A stretch of 64,000 nt of DNA, from positions 33,722,252 to 33,786,251 of the forward strand of contig OY997592.1 in the NCBI GenBank assembly GCA_963921825.1, written 5' to 3'. Numbering within the stretch: position 1 is the stretch's first letter; each line of letters begins with the position of its first letter. Of the stretch, positions 53,823-64,000 are shown one piece after another. Under the pieces are notes generated by a model. That model saw only the letters and a list, made by a program, of their open reading frames with translations. It had not been told where the DNA came from and searched no databases. Source of the stretch: Erodium maritimum (taxonomy: Eukaryota > Streptophyta > Magnoliopsida > Geraniales > Geraniaceae). The translations under genes and the position numbers were made by a program.

Positions 53823-54349
53823 ACTTAGTAAAGGTCATTGAGCCCAAAAATGATCCGCAGTGACCTTTGTTCCTACATATATATTTTGCTAGCATAAGAG
53901 CATAACAGTCAGGTTTGACGTTTGACTTATTTATTTTGGAACAAAAATTACCGTAAGAAGATATATATCTAAGATAACCATCAATTTAGCGGATTTTTTT
54001 TGTTCCAAAAATAAATAAAAGGGGTAAGTACATGACGTTTGACTTTCTACCAGATACGTACGTAGAAAAAAAATCATGGCGGGTTAGTTTTTGAGACGAC
54101 TGAAATATGATCAGATTACACCTAATCTAATTTTTTGGCAATTAAACAACCCAAAATAAATAAAGATTTACGAAAGAATAATTCAAGATGGACCTCTAAA
54201 ACCCAAAATCTGTAAGATGGGCCTCTAAAACTCAAACCCAAATGACTCCACCAATATCTATTCATGATCACCTCCAACTCCTAAATCAACCTGTCTGGAA
54301 CTTTATACACTCTCATTGTATAACTGGGAGTGTCTAAATAACAGCTTTT
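53823..54349. other. AT-rich spacer, no gene seen
   Basis: Mixed low-complexity sequence. No ORF of note. Confidence 0.5.
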
Positions 54350-55030
54350 AAGATGACTTCCTTGCCACCTTTTCTCGTAAATACTTCATCCCAACTTTTT
54401 AACCTCCTAACAATACACTCCTTCATGAAAATAAAACTTTGATACTTACTTCTCTGAAGAAGCAAAGGTAGTCCCAAATAAACCTCGTATCCACCACCTC
54501 CTGCATCCCTAGGTGGTTTCTGATCGCCTGTTTCATTACTTCATTTATGTTGGGATTGAACACAATTGACGACTTCTCCACATTTACCATTTGCCCCGAC
54601 GCCCCCTCATAATGGTTCAAGAGATTTTTCGAAGCAAGTGCTTCCTCCATTAACGCCCTGGAGAAAAAGAAATTGTCATCTGCAAAAAAAAACAAGTGGG
54701 TTATGGTAAGAGCTTGTCGAGTACCTTACAGCCTTATAACAATTTTTCTCTCTCCCGTTGCTCTATCAGTCTCGAGAGCCCCTCCGCACATATGATGAAC
54801 AAGTAAGGCAAGAGGGGTCCCCTTGCCTTATCCCCTGCTCTGACTGTATCGGTCCAATAGTTTGTCCTCTGCCACCACCCACATCCTGACCGACTTAACA
54901 CAAGTCATTATCAAAGCCACCCACTTCTCATCAAAGCCCATATGCACAAGAACCCTCTCCAAATACACTCACTCCATCTTATCATACGCTTTGCTCATGT
55001 CAATTTTATCGCCATCAAACCGTTAATACC
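54350..55030 (-). pseudogene. LINE reverse transcriptase fragment
   Basis: The minus strand reads KIDMSKAYDKMEW (motif A, near 55000), GFDEKWVALIMTCVKSV, a degenerate G-PLSPYLF block, then FFFADDNFFFSRALMEEALA (motif C, FADD) and YEGASGQMVNVEKSS (54423-54695). This is the RT palm and thumb boundary of a plant L1-type LINE. Both ends are missing and frameshifts are present, so it is a truncated relic 3' of the HflX gene. Confidence 0.88.
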
Positions 55031-55656
55031 CTACTTCCGACCTCTCAAGTGATGTAACATTTCACCCGATATTATAATGTTATATGCTATTACCCTTCCA
55101 ATCAAGAAAGCGCGAATTATATGATACTTTTAGTTCAATACGATGTTTATGTTTTTAATATATTTAATGTTTGCAATTTTTAATATTTTCTACATAGTAA
55201 AATATAAAATTTGATATTATATATTAAGAATAATAAAATAATGATCCAATTACTCCCTGCCTAACACCTAAGAGCCCTTTCCACCCGATTAACGCCCGAT
55301 TAACGCCTAACATTTTTTACAACCTTGTGTGGAGTGCTAGGTGATCTAAATTTATTATCTAGTTTGTAGAATAAGAGAGGTTTTTAGTAGATCAAATGAA
55401 ATAGATTTTATGTTGTAGTGAAAGGAGAACTAGGAATGATCTGTCATGCTTTTCCATACTCTTTGGCTGAAAAAAGTATAAGCAGAGATAAACAGGATAA
55501 AGTTCTATAACCGCAGTCATATTTACCATTATTGAGAAGCAAGTAGAAAATTACGTCAAATACCCTACAGCATAATGAAGCCAACATAAACAACTTTTGA
55601 ACATTATCAAAATAGCGTCGTGGACCTCTCAACTAGCTTCAAGGACTCAAGGTTTA
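55031..55656. other. 3' flank of the HflX gene with MITE remnants
   Basis: The segment CCCGATTAACGCCTAACATT then TTTTACAACCTTG (55285-55335) matches the right end of the hAT-like element at 61115-61975. No gene seen. The HflX 3' untranslated region lies here. Confidence 0.5.
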
Positions 55657-58600
55657 CTACTGTTCAACCGCAATTTCTGCATCGTTAGTGTGAGGAGGCC
55701 TCCATTTCTTGCTATAGATATCGCTGCCCCCTATTTTGCGGGGCATCAATTTCTCATCCTGTGTCTTCAGCTTCTCATCAACCAGTTCCAGTAATTCTTG
55801 TAGGCCAACTCTTCTAGTGGCCGATGTCTTGACATGTGGAGTATACTGAGTTTCAGAACTGCTCTGTTTTGCTATAGCCCAAGACCCAGACGGTTCACTT
55901 TCTTGATGTTCCGGAGTTTTCAGCCCCGTGGAGTCACTATAGCCATTAACTTGTTCTTTTGCCGAATTATGGTCGTCTGAATAATCATCGTCCCGTTCCT
56001 GGTCATCTGTGGTCTTTCTCATATCCTGTAATGACTGATCACACACTTTACCATTGCCATTGTTACCAATTGGTTCACCTACCAACTCTTCAGATGATAA
56101 ATCATCATCATTCTCTACTTCTGAGAAATGGGCCTGATCATCTGCTGGTGGCCACAAGTCTACAGCCTCACCATCCTCTTCTTCGGATAAACTGTTAGAT
56201 TCGCCATCTTCCAAAGATTCGTTAGCACATTCGGACTTTTCTAGCAGATCAATCTGATGAGCCATATTATTCAAATGACACCATAATAAGAGCATAAACT
56301 AAGCAATTGAAAATGCAGATTGAGGAAAGTACAAGAGCAGAACCTTGTTCCCAACTTCAATCATATTTTCAATCTTTTCCTTCGACACTCCTATTTGTTC
56401 AAGAACTTCTAGTACAGTTGACCGTTGCTCATTAAGATTAGGGGCACAGGAATCCAATACATGCTGCAAGCATAGAACATATATCCGATCCGATCAGATA
56501 TTCTACAAGTTAATGCAAGGCTTATATCTGATAGCAATAAAAAAAATTGAAAGATGTGAATGTGATCCCGACGAGGGAGCAGTGAAACTCCAGCCAAAGG
56601 GCAATACAAAGAGAGACTAAAAGGCAAAATGATGGCAAAAAGAGAACAAAAACAAAAGGAGACAATATATGCAACATTCTAAACTAGGAAGGAGACAAAT
56701 AAAGATATTTTGATTAATTGGTTAGATATATGCACAACTCGTTTTGTATTGCATAGTGGGTTGACTCCTGTACAAAAACTCTCTGTGCTACAAATTACAA
56801 AGCACTTTTTCTTCGGAACCTATAGCACATTTTGATGAACCCTTTAACATATATGTCGAGTTCCTAAGTTCCTACACGTGATAGGATCAACATAATGTGT
56901 TCTAAGTTCCAAAACAATAGCAGTGTTCTAAAAAATCTCGATATCTCCCCGAGAACTGGGTGAAACTTAACCATCTAGTTTTGATCGATTTCCACCAAGT
57001 TTGATAAGTAAAAATTGGTCAAGTGTAATCAACTCAATCAAAATTCTGTCAAAATTGGTCAACTATTTTTCGCATATAAGGGTTAATGCTTAAAACTACA
57101 AAAAGTTATGTCCACATGCTAAAAACTACATTAAGTTTAAAAGTGCACAAAAACATATAATAAGTATTGTCCAAAAGTCTTATGTTAAACAAAATATTTT
57201 GTTCTGTTGAGTATTGGCCCATATATGTACTTTTGAAGGCCCATATGTTTTGACCACAATATTTTTCAATGCTATATGTATTGTCCACATATCTTGTAGA
57301 GGTTAACATAACACACCAATCTGTTCATTATTTTAACAAGGGATAATTGTCCAAAACTATCCTAAAGTTTCGTCCACGCTGTGTGGCTACCCAGAAGTTT
57401 TGTCCACAACTTTTTTTTATTTTTGACGTAATAGGGATGTTCAGATGATGATATGGGCAGTGCTTCCCGGATTAAATAGAAGCATGGACAAGACTTAAAT
57501 GCACCCACAAAAGCGTGGGCAAAACTTCAGTGCACCCACAATGCGTGGACAAAACTTTGTGCATCAACTCGTTTGTGGATGAAACTTTAGGGTAGTTTTG
57601 GACAATTATCCCTTTTAACAAAAAAAATATTGTGGACAATACTTATAGTTGATTTTAGCCACTTTTAAACTCTGTAGTTTTTCATGTGGGCAAAACTTTT
57701 TTTTTGTAGTTTTTAGCAATTAACGCTAATTCGATATGTATATAAAAATTTGAACCCAAAGATCTATACACAGCACAAACACGAAAAAAGGATTATCAAG
57801 AGCAAGTTCAGTCTAGTTTTCATATACATTTCAATTTCATAGCTCATGAATTGGTAATAGACGGTTAATACCCTTTTTTTTCTAACGTTCAATAATAGTC
57901 TATGTTTTGGTAACATGCTTCTATTGGGAAAAACTAACAGAGCATGATGTGAGATGACAAACACAAACTTCACATTTGAATTAAAGTTTTTCATATCAAT
58001 AGAATGACTATTTTACCCTCATTCATCATCAATTCCTTAATAACTCATTAACTTTTTAATTAATACTTAATAATTTATTGTATTTAATTAATGTTTAATT
58101 AATATCATTAAATTTTTAATGAATTCATGATTATTGTTTAATTAAAAATTATTTGATTGAATAAATTATTTATTTATCTTCATTAATTTTTCATATATAT
58201 TTAATCAATGATAATCAATTTTCGTTAATAATATTAGTTAATAAATTATTATTAAAAACATTGAGTGGGTAACGAGAGTAATATATTAATAAAAGGAAAT
58301 TCTCAGAGGAACTAACCCAAAACGGGTCACACGGAAGAGACAAAAACCAACTAAAAATATAAAGGAACAAATAAAAAGCCCACACATCGTGGAACATAAA
58401 AGAAATTGAAAAAGTACCCTTTCACCAAAGTGCTTAAAGGATGTCGAGAGGAGAATGTTCCAATAGCGGTTGAAGACAGTGGAGTAGGGCCAAATGAACC
58501 ACATGGTCTGAAAAGGAACAAATCGACTCTGGAATGTGCTCCAGTAGAATACTGAATCCCGAGAATGGCGGGGTGGGCAGCGCTGTAACCAGGGACTGAA

Positions 58601-61600
58601 ATGGCTCAGTTAGACTAAGCATCCTCCCAATGAACCAACTAACGTCGTCCCCCCTCTGATGATAATGAGGACCTTTAAAAACGCAAAAGTGCTAGTTCAT
58701 GAGCTGATTGGAGAATGTTTCGCCGGTATTGGTGGAATCGATTCCACCATTAGGTCAATGAGGGGGGAGTACCCGCTTACCCCTCCTCGACCCCCTGGTT
58801 ACTGATCAGGAAAGGCGAGGGTGCTTTCCGCCCCTCCCCGATATTCTAGGTTCCCCATCGGAGTCCGTCGCGCCATCACGACCCGAGCACCCACGTACCC
58901 GAGCCTCTTCATGCCTAACCGGAGCTCTAGGACCAATCGGTTCCGTTCTCCACCGCTAAATCCCCACTCCGTCCAGGTGAGACACCACCGGCAGCACTCC
59001 TCTCGGCTCGTTGCTCTCCGAGTGTTCCGAGGAGAGGTCCCAACCCGTTCTCTCGTCCACATTCTCCCAACCACCCTCATTTTCGACCGATCTCCACCGA
59101 CGCTCTAGCAGACCAGAACCAAAACTCCAGCCGCTAGATACTGCCAGCCCCCAATCAAATATAATCGTGTTGACAAATGGGACAACCAGACGGGGCGAAT
59201 GGTCGTCTACCACTTGTGGTTGCCATGGGCGATGACCCCTCGTCGAAGCCTGTCGTACAACTCCCTACAGTTTCCTCAGAAGTCCGCATGTCGGAACCCT
59301 TTGTTGCACACCATCGTCGTCGCAGAGGGAATAACCTTCCTTGTCAACGCTTGGAGCACCTGGCCCTCCTCCGTCGCCTACGACATCTCGATCGAATCAT
59401 AGACCAGAGAGGGAGAAGTCACCCGGCATGCCGGTGGAGAAGCTACCAAACCCGCCACGACGAGCCGCAGCCGCCGCCACTAAAAACACCTTATCATGTA
59501 TCGTTACAAACCCTAGGTGAGAGCAAACATGTGTCGTTGCGCCTTGTTGGTAGACCAGTGATGGTGAGATCGCCGCCCCCTTGGATACAATACCGCACAA
59601 CCGATGCCGACAATACCATAATTGGTGTTGTAACGTGCTCCCCCACCAGCAGGATATGCACCCACCAAAACCATGCATCCATCAAGCCGATGGAACCTAC
59701 AGCAAAGCTTGAAGGATCAGGGTCTGAAACTCTCCAGCAACGGCAGAGATATCTCCAACCCTAGCCGCCAAAGGTTTTAATTAGTATGAATCCAACTCAA
59801 TAGTTACCTAATTATTATTAGGGATAATCTCATTTTAGTACCCCTAAAACTTTCGGATTTCGTTTTTAGTACCCTAAATGTTTTTTGTGCCACTTCAGTA
59901 CCCTAAATTTTTGTTTATTCCAGTTTAGTACCCGCCGTTAACTTTCCATCTATTTTTTGATGGATTAACGTCATGTGTCTTTTATAATAATACCAAAACT
60001 ACCTTAGGTAGTTTTAAAAAATTGAATTTTTGAAAAATAAAAATGATTTTTTATAAATAAAAACTGACTTTTGATTTTTATTTTCATATATGAATTAAAT
60101 TTTAAATAAAAACTTATTTTTTTAAAACAGTAAATTGAATTTTTAAAATTAAAATATAATTTTTATTAAAAAAACCCTGATTTTTACATATATAAAAAAT
60201 TAAATTCGATGGCAAATTTTTGAAAATTTGATGTAACATGAGGGGTATTTTAGACATTTTATGTTCATTGGATGGAAAGTGAATACTATTGGATGGAAAA
60301 TCAGACGTTGGGTACTAAATTGGAATAAACAAAGATTTAGGGTACTGAAGTGGCACAAAAAACATTTAGGGTACTAAAAACAAAATCCGAAAGTTTTAGG
60401 GTACTAAAATGGAATTATCCCTTATTATTATTTACTTAATTTAGTAATAAATTTCTTAATTAATTCATAATCATTCTTTAACTAAAGCTTTTAAAACTAA
60501 TTCATTAATTATATTTAATTACTTAAATAATTCATAAGTATTCTTTAATCATTTTTTTTCTTTTTATTAATAGTTTAAAAAATAATTTTTTATTTTTTTA
60601 GAAGAAAAAGAGTAATTTTACAATTTTATATAAAAATCATTTCTATTTTTTGTAAACGTTAATTTTATAGTTTTATATTTATTAATAAAAAATATTTTTT
60701 ATTCATTTATAAAAAGTAATTTAGTTCTTCATAGAAAAATATTTTAACAATTATTTTGTTAATTTAATTTATTAATGAGGGTAAAATGGTCATTTTAGTT
60801 TATAAAATCTATAAGGTTCCAAAGAGTATAGCAAAATCGTCATTTTACTCTCCATTTAACAGCACATGGTTGTACATGACTAACAGAATGGAATATTCCG
60901 TTTGCTTTTCCTAATTGAAGCATGTTACTAGAACGTAGACACTGTTATTAAACGTTACTAAACAACAGGACACTAATCATCTGTTGCCAATTCAAAAAAG
61001 GTACAAAAGGTCATTAAGCCTATAGATATAAGATTACAAGTTATAACAAAAGGGTACTAATCATATGTTACCATAGTTTTTTAACCTCTACAGGATATGT
61101 GGATATTATATATAACCAGTGTTGTAAAAGGCGGCCGCCTGGAACGCCTAGGCGGCGCCTAGGCACCAAAAGTGACATAAACGCCCCGATTTGAGTAAGT
61201 CGGGTGGGGAGAGGCGAAAAGGTGATTTTCGGGGACTGCATCTGGGTGGACGGAGACTACAGCTCTTTGAGCTTCAGCTCTCTCGTGTCTCGCCTCTCAC
61301 CCACAATAGCACAAACTCTGCACAGAGCAGCTCTCAACTCGATCCCTTCGGTGACAGGAACTCTGACGAACCGAAACTTGCTGCTAGTCATGTCGTGCGC
61401 TGGAGGTCGAACAACACTCCGAAGAGACGCACGGCTTAGTCTTACTCTCAAGTTCTCAACACGAAGACACCCTAGTCTTTGTATTACGAATAGTTTTAAG
61501 TTTTGGTACAAAATAATACAAACAGTCACTATATATTTATTAACCTATAGGATAGGTCAGCACTGAGAAGATAAAAAGGAGCAGAGTGGCATGCGGTTGA

Positions 61601-63738
61601 ATTGGATTGGGAAGGTAAAAAGGTATTCTTAGACTAGTTGGGTAAGGCCGTGTAGGTGTAGGGTAGATATAAGTGTTTTTTATATAATATTATTAATATA
61701 TACTACTGCCATGTTTTTTATATTGTATAATTATACAATATTATTAATTTAATATTTTAGAAAAATTGTTTGATAGGTTAGAAGTTATTAAAATAGGAAA
61801 AGGTTAATAAATATATGTTAGTTTTATATTTATGTAATATAATTATTATATTTATAGGGTATATTTATTTTTATTATATACACATGAAATATATAATTAT
61901 TAATAATTAAAAAATAAAATTCGCCTAAAGGTCCTTACCGCCCGACTAGCGCCTAACGCTTTTTACAACCTTGCATATAATACTGTGATAAAAACATATA
62001 GCATTGAGAAGTATTGTGGTCAAAACATATGGGCCTTAGAAAGTAATATGGACAAAACATATAGGTCAAATCTTAACAGAACAGAATATTTTGTTCGTTG
62101 TTTTAATAGAAGACCGTGGACAATTCTTATTGAATGTTTTTTCCACTTTTAAGCTTAGTATATTTTTTGACATGTGGACTTTTGGGTTAATTGTCAAAAA
62201 CTAACCTAAAGTATTGTCCACGGCCAAAAAAATACCTTTTCTTTCGTCCACGCTTTTAAGGTGCATAAAGTATTGTTCACCGTTGTATGTTAGAAAAATG
62301 TAACAGCCCACAAACTATTGAATGTATTATGAATTGCCTACAAACTATTGAATGCATTATGAATTGCCCATTAATCTACTTTAAAATGACGAGTGTTATC
62401 AGAAATAAGCCAAAGTTGTAATCCGCTAATTCCCACAAAACGCCAGTGGACAGTACTATAGTTCACCTTTGTGGACACAAGAAAAGGTTTTTTTTGTCCA
62501 TGGACAATACTTTAGGGTAGCTTTTGACAAATTAACCAAAAGCTTTTTTGTAGATTTTAGCAATAAACCCAAAAAACAAGCAGTAAACGAACAAATTTTT
62601 AGCTGACTTTCTAACAGTCATATTTTCAAGAACTCTATCACAACGACATTTCCAAATGCTAATGTAGTGGTGGGAATCAGCGTATATGTTATTGTAGTAG
62701 AACGTAATTTATCCTTTCATATATAAGGTAAATCAGGGCAATATAATTATTTTGAGGTAAAAATTTATATATTTATTTTGTACTTTCTCTTTTTTTTTTA
62801 ATTTTATATTCACAACGGTTATTTTTTCATTAAAACACAAATTAAAGACACTTGCAACAAACCTGAAGGAAACATGCATATAACATGGTTGTAAACCGTA
62901 ATTACAACTAATATACACGTATAGTTATTATGGCAGAGGTTCAAATTCATACCACAAGGAGGTCAGCTTCCCCAACTTCTTCCAAGGTTGCATGAAAGGC
63001 TTCCACTAACTACACTAAGATGTGGTATTAGTAACAACAAAAAATAATGAACAATGAAAGCAGTGCATTTCACACATTTTCAGATTACCTGAACAGGTAA
63101 CTCTGATATAAACCCCACTGTATCACTGAGAAGCACTTTCCTCCTGAACATCGCATCCCAATGTTAGTTTAGTTTTTCCGTTATCAAACTTTGGTGAAGA
63201 GTTTGAAATAGATACAAGCAAGAATGTATAAACAAGTATGTACTTATGAATACCATTTCTCAAAACACAAAAGATAGCTCTTCGAAAAAGAAAAGACATG
63301 GAATAGAGCTTTAGCTTATCACATTACCCGGAAGGAAGAAGAGCACTTCTTAATCTAGGATCAACTGTCGCAAATAATCTGACAAGTAATAACAATATTC
63401 AATTTCAACATCCAACCTTCAATTATCATGACATTTAATACACTGAGCAGATCCATACCTGTCATCACTATACAGATGAGTTTGAGACAGTGCACTAACA
63501 AGTGTGGATTTTCCCTGTTCATACAATGTTGGGAACCATATTTAGACTGTCAAATGATAAAACAGAAAATTTAATTAGGCTCCAGCCACCTACAGCATTT
63601 GTGTAACCAACAACGGCAATGGTTGGTAGACCTTGACCGTGTGAACCCCCATGCTTCTTTCGAGCAGCACGTTGCACAGCTCGAGTACGACGTACTTCTT
63701 CAACTTGGGTTAGCAGATGACTTCGTCTTTCTAAAATT
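55657..63738 (-). CDS. HflX-family GTPase, 3' part (5' exons outside window)
   Basis: HflX GTPases bind ribosomes; plant members are usually sent to organelles. Seven exons join in frame with GT-AG introns: 63594-63738, 63459-63514, 63328-63378, 63089-63143, 62953-63009, 56344-56463, 55657-56253, giving 359 residues and a stop. The order is an HflX linker (ILERRSHLLTQVEEVRRTRA), G1 VVGYTNA|GKST split by an intron, LFATVDPRLRSALLPSG, G3 DTVGF, HATLEEVGEADLLVHVLDSC, G4 NK|ID also split, and G5-like TSATRRVGLQELLELVDEKL. Between G4 and G5 is an acidic Ser/Asp/Glu-rich insert of about 140 residues (for example EVENDDDLSSEELVGE), which bacterial HflX lacks. The closest recalled type is the divergent plant HflX (like Arabidopsis At3g49725) rather than the plastid one. 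No lesion was seen. The N-terminus and any targeting peptide are beyond the right edge. Confidence 0.93.
57080..57726. mobile_element. MITE (outer), about 647 bp, with a nested MITE
   Basis: Inverted ends GGGTTAATGCTTAAAACTAC and its approximate complement at 57690-57726 (GTAGTTTTTAGCAATTAACG). A target-site duplication is not clear. A related sequence lies inverted at 61985-62180. Confidence 0.65.
57340..57612. mobile_element. Mutator-type MITE (273 bp), nested
   Basis: Terminal inverted repeats of about 32 bp start GGGATAATTGTCCAAAACTA. The perfect 9 bp duplication TTTTAACAA lies at 57331-57339 and 57613-57621. Confidence 0.92.
58270..59775 (-). mobile_element. Retroposon-like block, GC-rich, no recognised domain
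   Basis: On the minus strand it starts with GGCGGCTAGGGTTGGAGATA-type leader sequence (near 59770) and ends CCTTTTATTAATATATTA (near 58280), the general form of short LINE derivatives. No target-site duplication was found. ORFs on both strands (58799-59764) do not match anything I know. Confidence 0.4.
59821..60421. mobile_element. Mutator-type MITE (601 bp)
   Basis: Terminal inverted repeats of about 120 bp start GGGATAATCTCATTTTAGTA. The perfect 9 bp duplication TTATTATTA lies at 59812-59820 and 60422-60430. AT-rich centre, no coding. Confidence 0.92.
61115..61975. mobile_element. hAT-like non-autonomous element
   Basis: The ends are GTTGTAAAAGGCGGCCGCCT and, on the right, CGCCTAACGCTTTTTACAAC. 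A GC-rich left part carries a short ORF (61191-61439, unrecognised); the rest is AT-rich. The 8 bp target duplication was not identified. Confidence 0.55.
62184..62537. mobile_element. MITE (354 bp) related to the 57340-57612 family
   Basis: Left end GGGTTAATTGTCAAAAACTA and right end mirroring it (AGCTTTTGACAAATTAACC), each followed by GTATTGTCCACGG-type sequence. No clean target duplication. Confidence 0.7.
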
Positions 63739-64000
63739 CTGACGTAACGGTGGCATAAAACATAACACAAATAAATGTAAATAATAATAGATATAACCTA
63801 GTGAATATGATATGTTTAGTTTATACAGCACAACACTCTTGTATGCACTGATACTAAATAGAGTTAAATAATCATAAAACTGTCATACTGTTAAAAGAAA
63901 TTGGAGAGATATATGAAAACAGCAGCATTTTAGATTCTAAAATTCGGATGTAACAGTGGCATAAAACATAACACAAATAAATGTAAATAATAATAGATAT
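63728..64000. repeat. Direct duplication spanning an HflX intron-exon boundary
   Basis: About 67 bp at 63728-63795 recurs at 63933-64000 with few changes. The first copy includes the splice acceptor (CGTCAG on the minus strand) and the first bases of the exon. In the second copy the AG is changed (CATCCG). Confidence 0.88.

Larger units (their letters stand above)
57865..60985. mobile_element. Outer TIR element carrying later insertions
   Basis: The left arm TAACGTTCAATAATAGTC ... GGTAACATGCTTCTATTGGG (57889-57935) is complementary to the right arm (60905-60960, CCTAATTGAAGCATGTTACT). Between them lie the retroposon-like block and a MULE-type MITE. The exact ends are not resolved. Confidence 0.55.
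56464..62952 (-). other. 6.5 kb HflX intron filled with transposons
   Basis: Donor GTATGAAT just below 62953 and acceptor CTTGCAG just above 56463. The flanking exons encode ADLLV and HVLDS, which join without frame change. Other visible introns are 79-110 bp or so, so this one is expanded by MITEs, a retroposon-like block and a hAT-like element. Confidence 0.9.

Noticed and set aside
56345-56620. 91-residue plus-strand ORF
   Set aside because: It is the antisense shadow of an HflX exon and adjoining intron.
61191-61566. ORFs of 82 and 120 residues as a gene inside the HflX intron
   Set aside because: They lie between hAT-like ends, overlap in different frames and are unrecognised.

Overview
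This is a nuclear segment from a flowering plant, most likely a eudicot. It holds spliced GT-AG genes with plant-specific domain layouts, Copia and long-LTR retrotransposons primed by initiator-Met tRNA (TGGTATCAGAGC), plant LINEs, Mutator-like MITEs, and En/Spm and Helitron remnants. I see nothing prokaryotic, no rRNA or tRNA gene and no CRISPR array. I cannot name the species.

Only two host genes are well supported. The first is a complete two-exon 1-aminocyclopropane-1-carboxylate synthase gene (44885-46388, +), which makes the ethylene precursor. It has a TATA box and a C-terminus of the type recognised by ETO1-like E3 ligases. The second is the 3' part of an HflX-family GTPase gene (63738 down to 55657, -). 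Its seven visible exons join in frame, its 6.5 kb intron is full of transposons, and its 5' exons lie beyond the right edge.

Most of the rest is layered transposable elements whose order can be read from target-site duplications (TSDs). Positions 1-1946 are the end of a long LTR (family 'L', about 3 kb). Positions 3513-7098 are a short LINE with a 23 bp TSD; it holds a 1.5 kb LTR element (4434-5935) and is followed at its poly(A) end by two Mutator-type MITEs. Positions 8033-26856 are one degenerate LINE of about 4.5 kb, split by a Copia element (9131-20650) that itself contains a solo LTR (15440-18441), and by another solo LTR (22565-25402). Positions 27150-35440 hold En/Spm-like relics and a family-L 5' LTR with its primer-binding site. 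Positions 35647-38060 are a LINE carrying only ORF1. Positions 38910-40981 are a Pack-MULE carrying a kinase-gene fragment.

An ORF-poor retroposon (42658-44401, -) sits about 400 bp upstream of the ACC synthase TATA box. Downstream of that gene lie another retroposon (47025-48290), a Helitron helicase tail, MULE and minisatellite sequence, a fifth family-L solo LTR (50669-53729) and a LINE reverse-transcriptase fragment (54350-55030).

I found no convincing new functional gene system. The most unusual signals are the LTR element whose LTRs carry copies of their own primer-binding site, the locus-specific minisatellites and conserved hairpins inside family-L LTRs, the nested transposon stack, and the transposon-filled HflX intron with an inverted MITE pair and a duplicated splice-acceptor region. 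All calls come from reading the sequence; no database search was run.
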